A DNA stretch of 64,000 nt from Silene conica (lineage: Eukaryota > Streptophyta > Magnoliopsida > Caryophyllales > Caryophyllaceae). The stretch is taken from contig CM055312.2 of the NCBI GenBank assembly GCA_029255685.2, positions 69,206,792-69,270,791 on the forward strand. Direction: 5' to 3'. Positions 1 through 12,852 of the stretch are shown here, one piece after another; the stretch's first letter is position 1; every line of letters begins with the position of its first letter. The notes under the pieces are model-generated. The model saw only the letters and a program-made list of their open reading frames with translations. It did no database searches and was not told the DNA's origin. Position numbers and translations under genes: made by a program.

Positions 1-3000
1 ATTACCGTTCATAAGTCGCAACTTATACTTTAACAAGTACTTATAACAAATAATAATAACTTGCAATTGCTTAACAAATACTATATAATTATATAAAAAC
101 ATAAATAAACAACTCATTATTATGGGCTATGAAATTATAGGGTATTATAGTCTTCCCTCCTTAAAATGAACTTCGTCCCGAAGTTCACCATCCCATGGTC
201 AACAATCTGGTCACTGGGCATGTAACGAACACAAAACGTGATACCACATAACCCCAAGGCTAATAAAGATACTTTAAAACACGGAATATTACATTCTACC
301 CTCGTTAAGAAAACTTTGTCCCCAAAGTTTAACGTATAATTAAATTAAAGAATACTTCGCGAAACACAATTTAATGCACAACCGAATTAGTCAGGATTAT
401 CAAGTATAAACAATCACCATATACCAAATAGTCATGTTATAACAACTAACCATACCATAAAATCATTAAGATTTTACAATCCTATCCCCCTTAAAACATA
501 GTTACGTCCCCGTAACCTCATCATATTACTCTATCTCCTAGAATCTTACTCCAAGTAACCAAGTATTGTATTATCACCGTCGAACCTAAGACCAAGGACA
601 AGGGTGAGTGAACTAACGGAATAAAACTGCGAATCAATACTTCATCTCAATATCGATTTCCAACTCATAACTCAGTACCAGTGACCAATTCTCATCTCGA
701 TTTCAATATCAATATTATCAAATATTCCATTAAAAGAACTGCTCAACACTTAGAGAGTAAAACTCTAAGCTATCACCCACAAGTCAAGGTCAAAGAAGGC
801 GACAACTTGATAAAACACTGAACTGCAATCTCAATCTCAATACAACATCATTCATGGTCTTTGTGCTAGTCTCACGAGCAATTCAATCCCCTCAAACTCT
901 ATTCCATCAACTAATTAACATGTAATCATATAACCTCAAGCAATAACAAGAGCATTAAAATTGGTAGAATCGATTTACGCAGTAAGACAGGACCATAGCA
1001 GCTAGCACGCGCATACCCTTGAAACTTTAACACAACTCAGTATATTTACACCATTGGGAACGATCATTGAACCCGAAGTTCATAATTGACAAATTAAACA
1101 TTTCTTGTTCATAATTATATTGTAGAGGCAAGATCATATATTCGGAAAAGACATAGAGCAAAGTTAACTAACGTAATTAATCATGGGACATTGACATGTT
1201 GACAAGATATACATGAATTATAGACTAACAAAACCGTTTGACATTCTTAAATATCAATAAGTTAACAGAAATCACTTAGGTACAGTTCCCGTCCACTGAC
1301 ATTAGATCATTTATCATGAAACTATTAATATATATGACTTGCAAAATAAAGGTTTTACACTAAGCATCTCAATTAAGCATTCTAACAGGACTTCATTGTC
1401 ACATAGCTACAGAATTGTCATGTTGCAAACAATCACTATAATGATCAACATCAGGCGTTAACATGGATAATCATCGCTTAGAAAACATTTTGAAACTTTG
1501 GAAACCGTGAATTGGAAAATTGTGGCAAATTATAAACATGAATCGAAACAAGACTACACGGAGACATTCTGACTCTCCTTTACTAAAACATTGTTCTTGT
1601 AAATTGTAGCTCATGAATTAAGAAAATTTAACGATAAAAGTAAACGAATTCACAAGGCTAGTACTTCCATAACTCACATGTCAACCAGTTAATAACTCAA
1701 TATACTATGATCAGATTTTAAACATAGCAGATGCAATTCAGTTTGTGACATAACAATATACATGAAGGTGTTATAAAGATTATCAGCTCAGTGAACTAGA
1801 CAAGGTTATACCATAAATATATGAAAGGACATCAACACGATTCACATTGTTCAAAATAATCACTATTACCTATAACAATTAGATTGTTATATCATGCTAA
1901 CAAGTTTACAAGTCAAATTTCATTCTACCACTTGTCAAAACTCTCTTCTGATAAATACGATTTTAACATCACATACGAACATCACATCATCATTTGAGGT
2001 CATATCACTAGAAATTAAGAGCGTCGGTATAATTGAAGCTTTTTTTTATATAGAAATAAGCAAGATTACGTTATCATATAATAAGGTGCATATTCATATC
2101 ATATGCCTACTATTCATGTTACTAATGTCATATCAGGATATCACATGGTCACATCACATAAATCCCATTTGGTTAAACTTTTATATGAAACTTTTATATC
2201 TCACGATTTCAACAATTAAAACATTACGCAGCAACTTACCAGATCATAATTAAATAACAGCTTAGCTAACGTGCGAGCGATCATAGCTTTTAGAAAATAT
2301 AAAGGACTAGCTAATCATAGGAAAAGAATCGAATGCATATCTCAAGGAAATTGTTTAATACCATTTCCATAACTCAATCGGTCTGGACAAGAACTTTACA
2401 GCAATTCCACAGAAAATTCGGCAACTTGCAAAAATCACAATTAAGTAACGACTCATTAACATTTTACACGACCTATCATCTTGAAAACGTAAACGCATAT
2501 TCTGAACAGTAAAGGTGGAATTATGCATAAACAATAACCAAGTTTTAAACGATTTCTTTTACACAAAGATGGGTCAAAACGGAACTATGCAGCAACAATC
2601 TAACCACGGTCAACTAGAAGATTGATTTCACTCAGAATATAACCCATATTAACATGAAACCAAAACATTGTAAAACCAACGTAGAAGGTTATCATACATA
2701 AAATTGTCATACTCATATTTGGAACACATGTAAAATGACATCCTACACAAACCAGATATCATTCTGAAAATCGATTAAAACTCTGGGTTCCTTTGCAAAT
2801 AAACACTACCACATCCAAACCCAACCTTTCTTATTCCAAAACACGTTGACAATCATTTGAAGCGTAGACACCACTTTGTACCATATTAACATCCATTCAT
2901 CATTTCAATTGTAGTTGCCATCTAAAACACAGTAAAGGTTTCGAAACTGGAAATAGGGTCAACTAAATAGCTTGATAGTTATACATGTGTATCAAAATAA

Positions 3001-3696
3001 ATTAATTTCTCCCATTGCATCATCACAACTTATCCAAGTACGGAGAATTAACTAGAGACTACTATGTATCCCTTATTGATTACGAACTTCATAACAACTT
3101 TAAATGCATATACTAGGCATAAAAATCTTAAGTACGGTATGTGCAACACATAACTACATACGTTCATGGCTTAGGAAACACATTTCGCATATCACTAGAC
3201 ATGGATTACTAATTTATATAATTCTGATCATTCATGTTCAAATACCAACAACGTATTACCCAGATACGATAGTCATTCCATTCCAGCTAATCGTATGAAC
3301 ACTTCAACTATCAAAATCATATGATCACATCGCTCTAGCCATGGCCCAACAAATACAACTCCCAAACTCCGATAATTTCATTTCGATCATCCATATCAAT
3401 CCACAGTTCATATTGCACATATCCTTAATCAAAACTCACATATGACTTACCTCGTTCTTCTCCTGCAAGAACGTTAGTATAATATAACCAGGTCACTATA
3501 TAGTCTACCCCACTCTTCAATTACTCTCTTTGGGTTCCCGAGACAGAACCGAAAGGGCCCAGGTCTGGTGTGAGGGGGCCCCTAACTCATCCCGTTCCTT
3601 TTTGGGGCTCCTATCAATCTCATCTCGGGGTTCATTTTATTAGACTCTTCCTATATTCATTATTATTCATTTGGTTTAGGCCTGAGGATCGTTCGC

Positions 3697-3709
3697 TCTG
3701 ATACCACTT
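3697..3709 (-). other. Primer-binding site of LARD copy A
   Basis: The plus strand reads gctctgataccac next to the LTR start; its complement contains TGGTATCAGAGC, complementary to the 3' end of plant initiator-Met tRNA. Confidence 0.8.
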
Positions 3710-5841
3710 TGTAACACCCCCATTTATTCAAGAGCCTTTAGCAAGACATTCTTGAATAAATAGAGCTGTTACCATCTCGGAATATCCGAGGTAGTGTATA
3801 ACAAAGTAAATCAACCAAAGTACTTTATATAAAAACTGATAAAATTTAAACTTTGATGTTACAAAACTACTCAGCGGAAGTAAAGTACAACTGATAACTA
3901 CAAAGTAGGTGATCTACATCTAAGTCGGTCCATCCAATTGCTCACGCCATCCCATGCTCCCACAGCACTATCTTTCCTGTCAAAACTGCTCCCCATTATG
4001 GATCATCACAGGTGTCACACGAATACACAGGGTCAACCACGAGGTTGAGTAGAGGAAAAGAAAATAAATAAATAAGCCAACATTATAATATACTCCGCAC
4101 CGAACCAACGCCAAATAAACTCCGCACCGATCCAACGCCAAATAAACTCCGCACCGATCCAACACCAAATAAACTCCGCACCGATCCAACGCCAAATAAA
4201 CTCCGCTCCATATCACAAGACCCATTTTTCGTCACATCGCATCGTGTCATAGAATTATTCAATCATATAAAGCAATATATCAATCATTCAATATAATAAG
4301 ATGAACATTGTTATCAACGATTAATAATCAAATAACTCATCAACAGGCATACGGTATTCCCCTACCTCAATTTGTAGAAAGATAACCAACAGCTGCTAGT
4401 AATGTTCCACGCAGAAACCGTCACCTAATAAATATTATGCAACGAATTAACAAACTTTCCGAACCCCTAACGATCATACTTACTATAAATAGAAACTGCC
4501 ATTTATGGAAAGTTTCCATAAATAGAAACTTCCCAATATAGTAACTTCCAAATATAGGAGCTCCCAATACTTAAATAATTCCCGACTCGCATATCTAACA
4601 AACACGCCCCAAACCGTATAAAAAATAATACAACACCAATTAATACCAAAATAATAATACTAATACTAATAACACAATAATAATAATAACACTATCATAC
4701 AAAATAATAATAATAATAATAATAATAATTATGTTGGTGAAGCAATGATTGGCACAAAACAAAACACCAACCACAAACATACGAAAATCCCACGGAGAAA
4801 CATAACGCCATTCAAACCAGACCACCACCGCGAACCCCTGACAACAACCGCTTTTAGCACCAACCACCACCACGGACTCCACCTGCGACACCACCAGGCT
4901 CGCCTCTGAGCCACGGTGGTTCCAGGGTAGTCAACGGTGGTTACCGACGCCGCACCAGCAACCCACAGCAACCGTCACAACCCCCCCGTGTCACGACCCT
5001 GATTCCGTTTTACACCATACGGTTTAACCACCCCTAACAAACAACACCCTACCGACCGACACCATAACCCATGACCACCACGAACACCACTATTCCAACA
5101 CCCTCACCACCGTCTCTACAAACTTCAACACCCATAACCATCGGACTCAAGACACACGAATTAGACCCACAATAAAACGTGATCTTGTTACTGTTTTTAA
5201 AAAAAAAACAGACCCGACTATTGAACAGGCCGCACAAACACCACCCTCGGTGGCCCTAGGTGGTCAACGACGCCTCTAAAAGGGTCAAAACACGATGACT
5301 AAACAGCATAGATTAATGACGTAACAAGATCCGTAACTATCATCATGATTATATGCTTGCAATTATTGAATCAAAACAAAGACAAACAGGGGAAAACCGG
5401 AAACTATGGTGAACATACCTCAATGCCCCTGCCAACGACCACCCTTAGAGCCCTTTGACCACCGTGACAGCCCTTCCTTAGCAGGCCCAGATGTGGCGGT
5501 AGAGAGTAGGTACGAGTGTGTTGAGTCGTTAGGTCTAGGATAGGGTTAGGGTTTCGTCTCTTGTATGGTGGCAGGGAGGTTGTTTGATGGAGTTTGTGTA
5601 ATTATATGGTAAAACAACGAGATGGGCTTGAGGTGTTAGCACAAAAATCGAGGCCCAGTTCTAGCACTTAAACACGGTTTCTTACTCGACTCTTCCTCAA
5701 TCCCACGTAAACTATAAACACTTATTCGATAATAAGATTATCGAATATAAACATTCTAATAAACATTAATACATAAATATAATTATTAACTATTAAAATA
5801 AAAAAAAAAAAATAAGATACGGTAAAATATGGAGTATTACA
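3710..5841 (-). repeat. Right LTR of LARD copy A (2132 bp; 5' LTR in element sense)
   Basis: It starts TGTAACACCCCC directly after the complement of the primer-binding site and ends GGAGTATTACA. It is colinear with the LTRs at 28202-30541 and 34185-36528 but about 200 bp shorter and clearly diverged, so copy A is older or belongs to another subfamily. It holds a tandem repeat (4095-4210), an (AAT)n tract near 4700-4735 and a C/A-rich stretch. Confidence 0.9.
4095..4210. repeat. ~27-bp minisatellite inside the LTR
   Basis: About four tandem copies of a unit containing 'aaataaactccgcaccgat' followed by 'ccaacgcc'. The corresponding place in copy B holds a different expansion ('cacaagacccaatatactcc' type), so the array has been turned over independently in the two copies. 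Confidence 0.85.
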
Positions 5842-6252
5842 GTTATACTTCACATGTTTATATATGCTGAAGTATTATGTTTGTATTTATGTGTTACGTG
5901 TCGTTACAAAAGGTGGCTAGGAGAACTCTAGTCACTCCCCACTGATTGTGGCGTACATGTTTACATGTATGTACGTACATGACAGGTGGTTGGCAGAGGG
6001 TTGCATGGAGCTAGCGAGCGATGATCCTATTCATCGATTGACTTACACGTTTACGTTAGCTAGACTTAGTTTACATTTCAGTTTTGAGTGCCTGTAGGGA
6101 TGTGCCATCCCAGGCTGATTGTATATGTATATTTTACTTTCAGTTTCAGTTTTAATTCACCTCGCATGTTAGTTATGTTAAAAAGTTTTAATTCCGCTGC
6201 ATTTTTAGTACTTTGTGTGTTTTATATTTCCGCTTTTGCGAGGGGTTTTACA
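5842..6252 (+). mobile_element. Truncated LTR remnant, probably Ty3/Gypsy
   Basis: This 411-bp piece ends with a pattern seen at the 3' end of plant Gypsy LTRs (…ttgcgaggggttttaca). Its left side was cut by insertion of LARD copy A, and its right side abuts the truncated Copia LTR at 6253 with no spacer. It has no coding content. The superfamily call rests only on resemblance of the terminal sequence. Confidence 0.45.
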
Positions 6253-6762
6253 GCTTCGATAATTTTACATTTTATGATTCTCGTAATTTAACATTTAAAC
6301 ATTTAATCATAAAATTAGTAATTCATAATTACTAACATCCATCAATCTATTTCCGGCTACAACAATTGTATTTAAAATATTCATTCATTTAAATATGTTT
6401 CATAAACATATTTATATTAGTGACAACATTTTAATCACTAAAATAATTATAACTTATAATCTTATTATAATTTATCCCTTCATATTATTTATAAACTAGA
6501 AATGAATTGACCCGTATCAATATACAGTCATATCATTTATCATAGAGAGAGTTGTCCTATAGGTGTGACCTAAAGGGATCAACTGGTCACCACCGTCATT
6601 ACGACAGTAATGTCAAACTCTAGCAAGTCAATCATTACCGATTAATGTTGACCAGTTGACTAATGATAAAGAATCATCCCACGAATATTCTTTTATAGAG
6701 ATTTGTCAATTAATTATATTATTGACGTGATCACACTATTGTGGAGGACATTTACTCCAACA
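6253..6762 (-). repeat. Truncated 3' LTR of the Copia element
   Basis: Homologous without gaps to 13517-14026. It is followed by atctcccacttgtcctcaca, whose complement is the polypurine tract. The other 664 bp of the LTR are absent and replaced by the LTR remnant ending at 6252. Confidence 0.9.
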
Positions 6763-6784
6763 ATCTCCCACTTGTCCTCACAAG
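6763..6784 (-). other. Polypurine tract of the Copia element
   Basis: The minus strand reads gaggacaagtgggagat directly before the LTR start TGTTGGAG, the usual plus-strand priming site for second-strand synthesis. Confidence 0.75.
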
Positions 6785-7557
6785 TGTGGATCACCGATTC
6801 TCTTGTTCTATTACATCATCTCCCACTCAATGCAAGGTGTCTTACAGGTCGTACTTGCACGTGATCAAATCAATAGTGGTTTTTCTCGATATGGAGTGTA
6901 ACTGATAGACCGGAATTATCTACCATAGATATTCTCCGAGCGTGGCTAAACATTTCCAGTTCACTACTCCTCGAGTGGCCTTGAGATTTAAGATAACCCT
7001 GATAAGGGGTAGAACAATTCCTATCCGACTGTTCTCCTTGGCTAACATCGTCCATTGTGACCCGAAAGATGCCCATTTGACCCCTTTTACGGAAGATTGT
7101 AGAGCATAAATTAAAGTCACTTTGAATTATGTCACTTTTAGAGCAACCAGTCTCTAGTCAAAGAATCGACTCATAAGAATATATATAGCAGCTCTTGCCA
7201 CGACCAGGCTCCATTGAATTCTAAAGAACTCTATAAGCGGTCACTGCCCGACACAAGTGTACCTTACAGTTTGTCTATATGACCGACTAGTCATCTCTTA
7301 TGACTCTATGGTGTTAGAACTCACCATCAATCGCATCATAATCTAGTCACTTCGAGATGTCACCTCATATAAGTGACTAGGGGCATTACTAAGTTAATCC
7401 AGTTCACTTTGACAGGGTTCATTAATTGTCATACAATCCTGTTTGGATTTAACAAAGTATATAAAATAAAACAAGTTATATAAAACTTTAAATGATGAAC
7501 AAGATTATCTTATATGAACGCAAAAACAACATTTTTCATTTCATATCGCATAATCGA
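6785..7557 (-). other. Copia 3' untranslated region
   Basis: About 770 bp between the RNase H stop codon and the polypurine tract. I see only short chance frames here and no extra gene such as an env-like or antisense ORF. Confidence 0.6.
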
Positions 7558-10500
7558 TTACACATTGGGTAAACTCTTAAGACCCATAGAACGAGCATGA
7601 GAATCAAGCTTAACTTGCGATAAAGGTTTGGTTAAGGGATCAGCCACATTGTCGTCTGTCCCAACCATACAAATCGCTATTTCCCTCCTATCAATGAAAT
7701 CCCGAATTACATGATATTTTCTTGGTACATGTCTAGATTTATTACTAGACTTTGGCTCCTTAGCCTGAAAGACAGCACCGCTGTTATCACAGTACAGGGT
7801 GATAGGATCTTCACCATTTGGAATTACCCTTAGTCCCTCGATGAATTGCCTTATCCATACTGCTTCCTTAGCAGCTTCTGATGCTGCAATGTACACTGCT
7901 TCCATTGTAGAATCCGCAACGACTGGTTCTTTGAAGCTCTTCCAACTAATGGCACCACCATTCAAGATAAAGACAAATCCAGCCTGGGATTTTATCTTTA
8001 TCCGTTTGGGAGCTTGCATCTGTGTAACCCTTTACACACAAATCTTCTTCCCCTCCAAACACTAAATGTGAATCCTTAGTTCTTCTTAAGTACTTAAGGA
8101 TATTCTTGACAGCAATCCAGTGACTTTCACCTGGATTTGCTTGATATCTACTTGTCATGCTCAAAGCATACGAGACATCTGGACGAGTGCATATCATGGC
8201 GTACATGATAGATCCCACGGCGGAAGCATAAGGGATCATTTTCATGCGTTCAACCTCTTTGGGCTCCGTGGGAGATTGAGATTTTCTCAATATAATTCCC
8301 CTTCCCATTGGGATAAACCCTCTCTTGGAATTTCCCATGTTGAACCGTCGTAGAATCTTATCGATATAAGATTCTTGACTTAGTGCCAATATCCTCTTGG
8401 ACCTATCTATATAGATCCGGATACCTAATATGCATTGTGCATTTCCTAGATCTTTCATCTGAAAATAGTTACCTAACCATCCTTTAACTGATGAAAGCAT
8501 TGGAACGTCATTTCCAATAAGTAGTATGTCATCCACATACAAGATTAGGAATACAACATTGCTCCCACTGAATTTCATGTATAGACAAGGTTCCTCGACA
8601 CTTCGAGTGAAACCATTCTCTTTTGTGACTTCATTGAAGCGATGATTCCAACTCCTGGATGCTTGCTTAAGACCATAAATGGATATCTTAAGTTTGCATA
8701 CCTTGTTAGGATTTTTAGGATCTTCAAAACCTTCAGGTTGTATCATATACACATCCTCCTTTAAATGCCCATTTAAGAAGGCGATTTTGACGTCCATTTG
8801 CCACACTTCATAGTCATGAAATGCGGCTATCGCTAACATTATCCTAATGGATCTTAGCATGGCTACCGGAGCAAAGGTTTCATCATAATGAATTCCCTGA
8901 ACTTGGGAAAACCCTTTAGCTACTAGCCTAGCTTTAAAGACATCATCATGTCCTTCTATGCTATTCTTCACCTTGAAGATCCACTTGCATTGGAGAGGTC
9001 TCATCTCCTTAGTCAAGTCTACCAAGTCCCATACTTGGTTTTGATGCATAGAATCCATCTCGGATATCATGGCCTCTTGCCATTTGGCGGAGTCGGGACT
9101 AGAGATTGCAGCTTTGTAAGTGGTAGGCTCGTCACTTTCCAAAAGTAATACGTCAAGGCTACCATCTTCCTCAATTAGTCCAACATACCTAACTGGTTGA
9201 TGTGGAACCCTACTCGACCTCCTGGGTTGAATAGGTACCGAAGCGGAAGAAGAAGGAACATCTTCATCTGTCTCAGCTTCGGTTTGTGGCTCTTGAACTT
9301 CTCGAACTTCATTAAGTTCAAAATTTCTCCCACTCTGTCTCTTAGAAATAAACTCCTTTTCTAAGAAGACAACGTCAGAAGACACAAACACTTTGTTTTC
9401 ATGAGGTTTGTAAAAGTGGTAGCCACGTGAGGTGGTTGGATAACCAACAAAAATGCATTTTTCGGATCGTGGAGCAAGTTTGTCATCGGTCTTTACCCTG
9501 ACATAAGCCTCACATCCCCATATTTTCATATAGGATAAGTTAGGAACCTTTCCCTTCCACATCTCATATGGAGTCTTATCGGTCGCTTTCGTTGGACTAT
9601 TGTTCAACGACTTGATGGCAGTGAGGATCGCAAATCCCCAAAATGAATCAGGTAAGTCAGTTTGGCTCATCATTGATCGGACCATATCCAATAAGGTTCG
9701 ATTCCTCCTTTCTGCCACACCATTAAGTTGTGGCGTTCCTGGAGGTGAAAGTTGTGACACAATGCCACATTCTTTTAGATGTGAATCAAATTCGTTACTA
9801 AGATATTCACCACCACGATCGGATCGTAGTGTCTTAATCTTTCGGTCGAGTTGGTTTTCTACTTCATTTTGAAATTCTTTAAATTTCTTGAAGACTTCAC
9901 TCTTATACTTCATTAAGTAGATATACCCATATCTACTTAAATCATCGGTGAATGTAATGAAATAGTCATAATTGCCTCTAGCGGTGATTGTTAGTGGTCC
10001 ACATACATCCGTATGTATGAGCCCTAATAACTCACTAGCTCGTGTCCCTTTACCACTAAAAGGATTACGAGTCATCTTTCCTAGAAGACAAGCTTCGCAT
10101 GTACCATAAGATTCATATTCGAATGGTTTAATTATATTGGTCTTTACCAATCTTTTAATGCGATTTTCATTTATGTGACCAAGTCGACAATGCCAAACAT
10201 ACGATTCATTTGGGTCATTTGTCTTTATCCTTTTGTTATTAATGTTATAGACATCTTTAGACGAGTCCGAAGTTTCCAAAACATAGATTCCATTAATTGA
10301 TGTAGCATGGCCAACAACCATGTCATTCTTAGAGATTACACAACAATTGTTTTTAATGGAAAAACTATATCCCTCAATGTCTAACATTGCAACAGAAATA
10401 ATGTTTTTGGAAAGAGACGGTACAAAATAACAATTATTTAAATGTAACTCGTATCCACTTGATAAGGCAAGAGTGCAAGTTCCTTTTGAAGTGGCCGCTA

Positions 10501-11068
10501 CCCGAGCTCCATTTCCTAGTCGGAGATCCATATCACCCTTGTCTATTTTCTCCCCTTCTCTTAAACCCTGCAAACGATTACAAAGGTGAGAACCACAACC
10601 AGTATCCAATACCCATGTTGTGTTGGATGTAAAATTTATGTCAATAACAAAAATTTCGGATTTGGAATTACCTAACGGAATCACAAGACCTTCTTGGATG
10701 TGACGAAAGTACTTAGAGCAATTCCTCTTCCAATGGCCCATGACACTACAATAGTGGCATCGCCCCTTTTGTAACTTTCTTTTCTTCTTCTTTATCTTTG
10801 CAAGACTTTTCTTGCTAGAGCTCCCACTAGCTTCATCATAAGCCCTTTCTTTCAAGTATAAGGCATCCAATTCTTCATTTAGCTCATCAATATAAGCCGT
10901 GTCAAGAAGTGGACCTTTGGGAGGTGGGTGAGAAGTGATAAAATTAACATTGCCATCCGGACCCGTTCCGAAATGAACTTCTCTAGTAGTATCAATGTTG
11001 TTTTGATTGCAAACATCGTCAAAAACATTGTGACAAGAATCAATAGTGATAGGGTTGAATGAATCCAT
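7558..11068 (-). pseudogene. Copia gag-pol polyprotein, frameshifted in RNase H
   Basis: The start at 11068 opens a 1040-codon frame. It contains a CX2CX4HX4C zinc knuckle (C104, C107, H112, C117), a protease DTG (about residues 155-157), the integrase HHCC region (H in WHCRLGH, CX2C in CEAC), the catalytic integrase residues (HTDVCGPL, DD of FTDD, E of GVAERRN), and RT with the YVDDILLIGN active site. RNase H begins (GYTDAS) and then the frame is lost near 7990-8010; the rest of RNase H (STMEAVYIA…DNSGA…VADPLTKPL) continues in another frame to the stop at 7558. One indel therefore breaks the polyprotein. The N-terminus is unusually short: only about 100 residues precede the zinc knuckle, so the capsid part of Gag (UBN2-type domain in most plant Copia) is absent. 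Confidence 0.92.
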
Positions 11069-12840
11069 TGCGATTAAATAACTACAAAAACGGAAATGAG
11101 GGAAAAATTAACGTTCATCATTTTAAACACTTGTCAAACATTTTTAAACAAGCTTAACATTTACTTAATGATCTCTTACACAATTAAGCAAATGATCCCG
11201 AGATCCAAATCCATATCAACTAGGGCGCGGTATAGCCGATTCATCCCTTGTCAATATAACTCGGTGGATTAACACTTAATCGATTCTACATTAGAATTCC
11301 CGGTCGATAAAATTACATTAATTTCTATCTTTAGCCCGAACTTATTGCAACTACGGTTACGAATACTTTCGATGAGATCAACCAAATACTACGATTGTAA
11401 TCTTATTACCTCACTTACCCAACGTAACAATTATAGCACCTCGGTGTAGCCGAGCCCACTCTCGCTTGTGAAGAAGGGATTCATGAGTTCTTTTCTTTGG
11501 TAAGGCTAAGTCTCATTATTTAATACGTAAGAGATCCTATCAAATATTATCTATCTCCTTTTAAAGTGAACTAATAAGGTGAATTGTCGATAATAAAATA
11601 ATACGTTGAAGACTCAATACTCGATATGCATGACATGTTAATGGCGATTTGGCTATGCATGCAACATATTAAAACAAAATAAAGCGAATAATAAAATTTC
11701 TAGTATGGCCTTTCCTAAAAGATAATAAATAAAATACAATTCGGAAACCAACTCCTTTGGTCCCTAGGGCTTCTCGGCAAACACTTGAGGAACACCGTCT
11801 TGGACTCCTCCGGGAATGCAACGCCTTGGGAACTCCGAATTACAAATATTACATTCTTAATTCTATCTACTTTATACAATGTAAAAATAGAAATAAATTA
11901 CAATTGGGTGATACGAGATCACAAAATTACAACCGAATCAATAACCCATTTCATTACGGGAATTACCGATTAAACTAAGGCCATACTAGAATAATTATAA
12001 TTCAAAAAGAATGCAATAAAATATGACATTCATACGAAAAACGCAGCAATATAAATGTTATGAATATGTTCATTTTTAATGCCAAATCACCCTAATAACT
12101 TATTAGGTCAACAATAAATCGGTTTTATGAGATTTTTGCAACTTTAACCCTTTAAAATGCATAAATTAAAACATAAATAAACTTATGTTCTAAATAATAT
12201 CCTAACACATTTTAGGATTCGAAATTAGTCATAAATAATTTTGATTATAATTAACCCTTTAATTATTTTTATATTGTTCAAATATGCCTTGAATTACATA
12301 ACCCTTTACGAAATAAATCCAAATAAATTACAAAATTTTCGAAATTTGGATTTTATTTTCACAAACATTCTGAAATATTACTTTAATATTTATAATGTCA
12401 AAAATTTTGGTCAAGGTTTTCGAAACTTAATTCGAAATATCATATATATTTAACCAAAATTACCTCTTAATACGGTTTTGTCAAATAAAATCGTAAAACA
12501 TGCTATACAACATCATATTGTACCAAATTTTACATACATTAAGTAAGATAAGCATGTGAGGTCGTGTAGAAAATACAAGGCTAGAAACGTTTTCTATCTA
12601 TTTTAACCATTTTAATCGATTTTCTTATAAAAATACATACAAATGATTAAAATTTATATAATGAACAATATTTAAATCTCATAAATTATCTAAATAACCT
12701 AAAAACATTTTAGGACCAGATTTATAAACATGCCAAAAAGTCGAGTGATTTATCATATGAATCTCGAAATTAATAGTTTTATTTTAAGTCTCAAAAACTC
12801 GGAAAAACTAAAAACCGATTAAGCATGCAACAACCTTTTC
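11069..12840 (-). other. Copia leader region without recognisable Gag capsid
   Basis: This 1.77-kb AT-rich stretch lies between the primer-binding site and the first Met of the polyprotein. No Gag-like frame is visible on the minus strand. It either replaces or results from decay of the capsid coding part. Short open frames at 11757-12453 on the plus strand look like chance. Confidence 0.55.
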
Positions 12841-12852
12841 TCTGATACCGAT
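12841..12852 (-). other. Primer-binding site of the Copia element
   Basis: The plus strand reads tctgataccgat immediately before the LTR start TGTAAGG. The minus strand gives ATCGGTATCAGA, a near match to the initiator-Met tRNA complement with one change in the first bases. Confidence 0.75.

Larger units (their letters stand above)
1..5841 (-). mobile_element. LARD-type non-coding LTR retrotransposon, copy A (left end outside window)
   Basis: This is the right part of a minus-strand LTR retrotransposon of the same family as the complete element at 28202-36528. Positions 1-149 are the end of its left LTR (…GGTATTATA, where copy B has …GGTATTACA). A polypurine tract and internal region follow (150-3709), then the right LTR (3710-5841). 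Just inside the right LTR the minus strand reads TGGTATCAGAGC, a primer-binding site for initiator-Met tRNA. The internal 3.6 kb has no gag, protease, integrase or RT motif on either strand; the few short open frames are AT-rich chance frames. I infer that enzymes are supplied in trans, as for large retrotransposon derivatives. The right flank is gttat; the matching left duplication lies outside the window. Confidence 0.88.

Noticed and set aside
1894-2253. 119-codon open frame in the interior of LARD copy A
   Set aside because: AT-rich, no motif, not preserved in the matching region of copy B.
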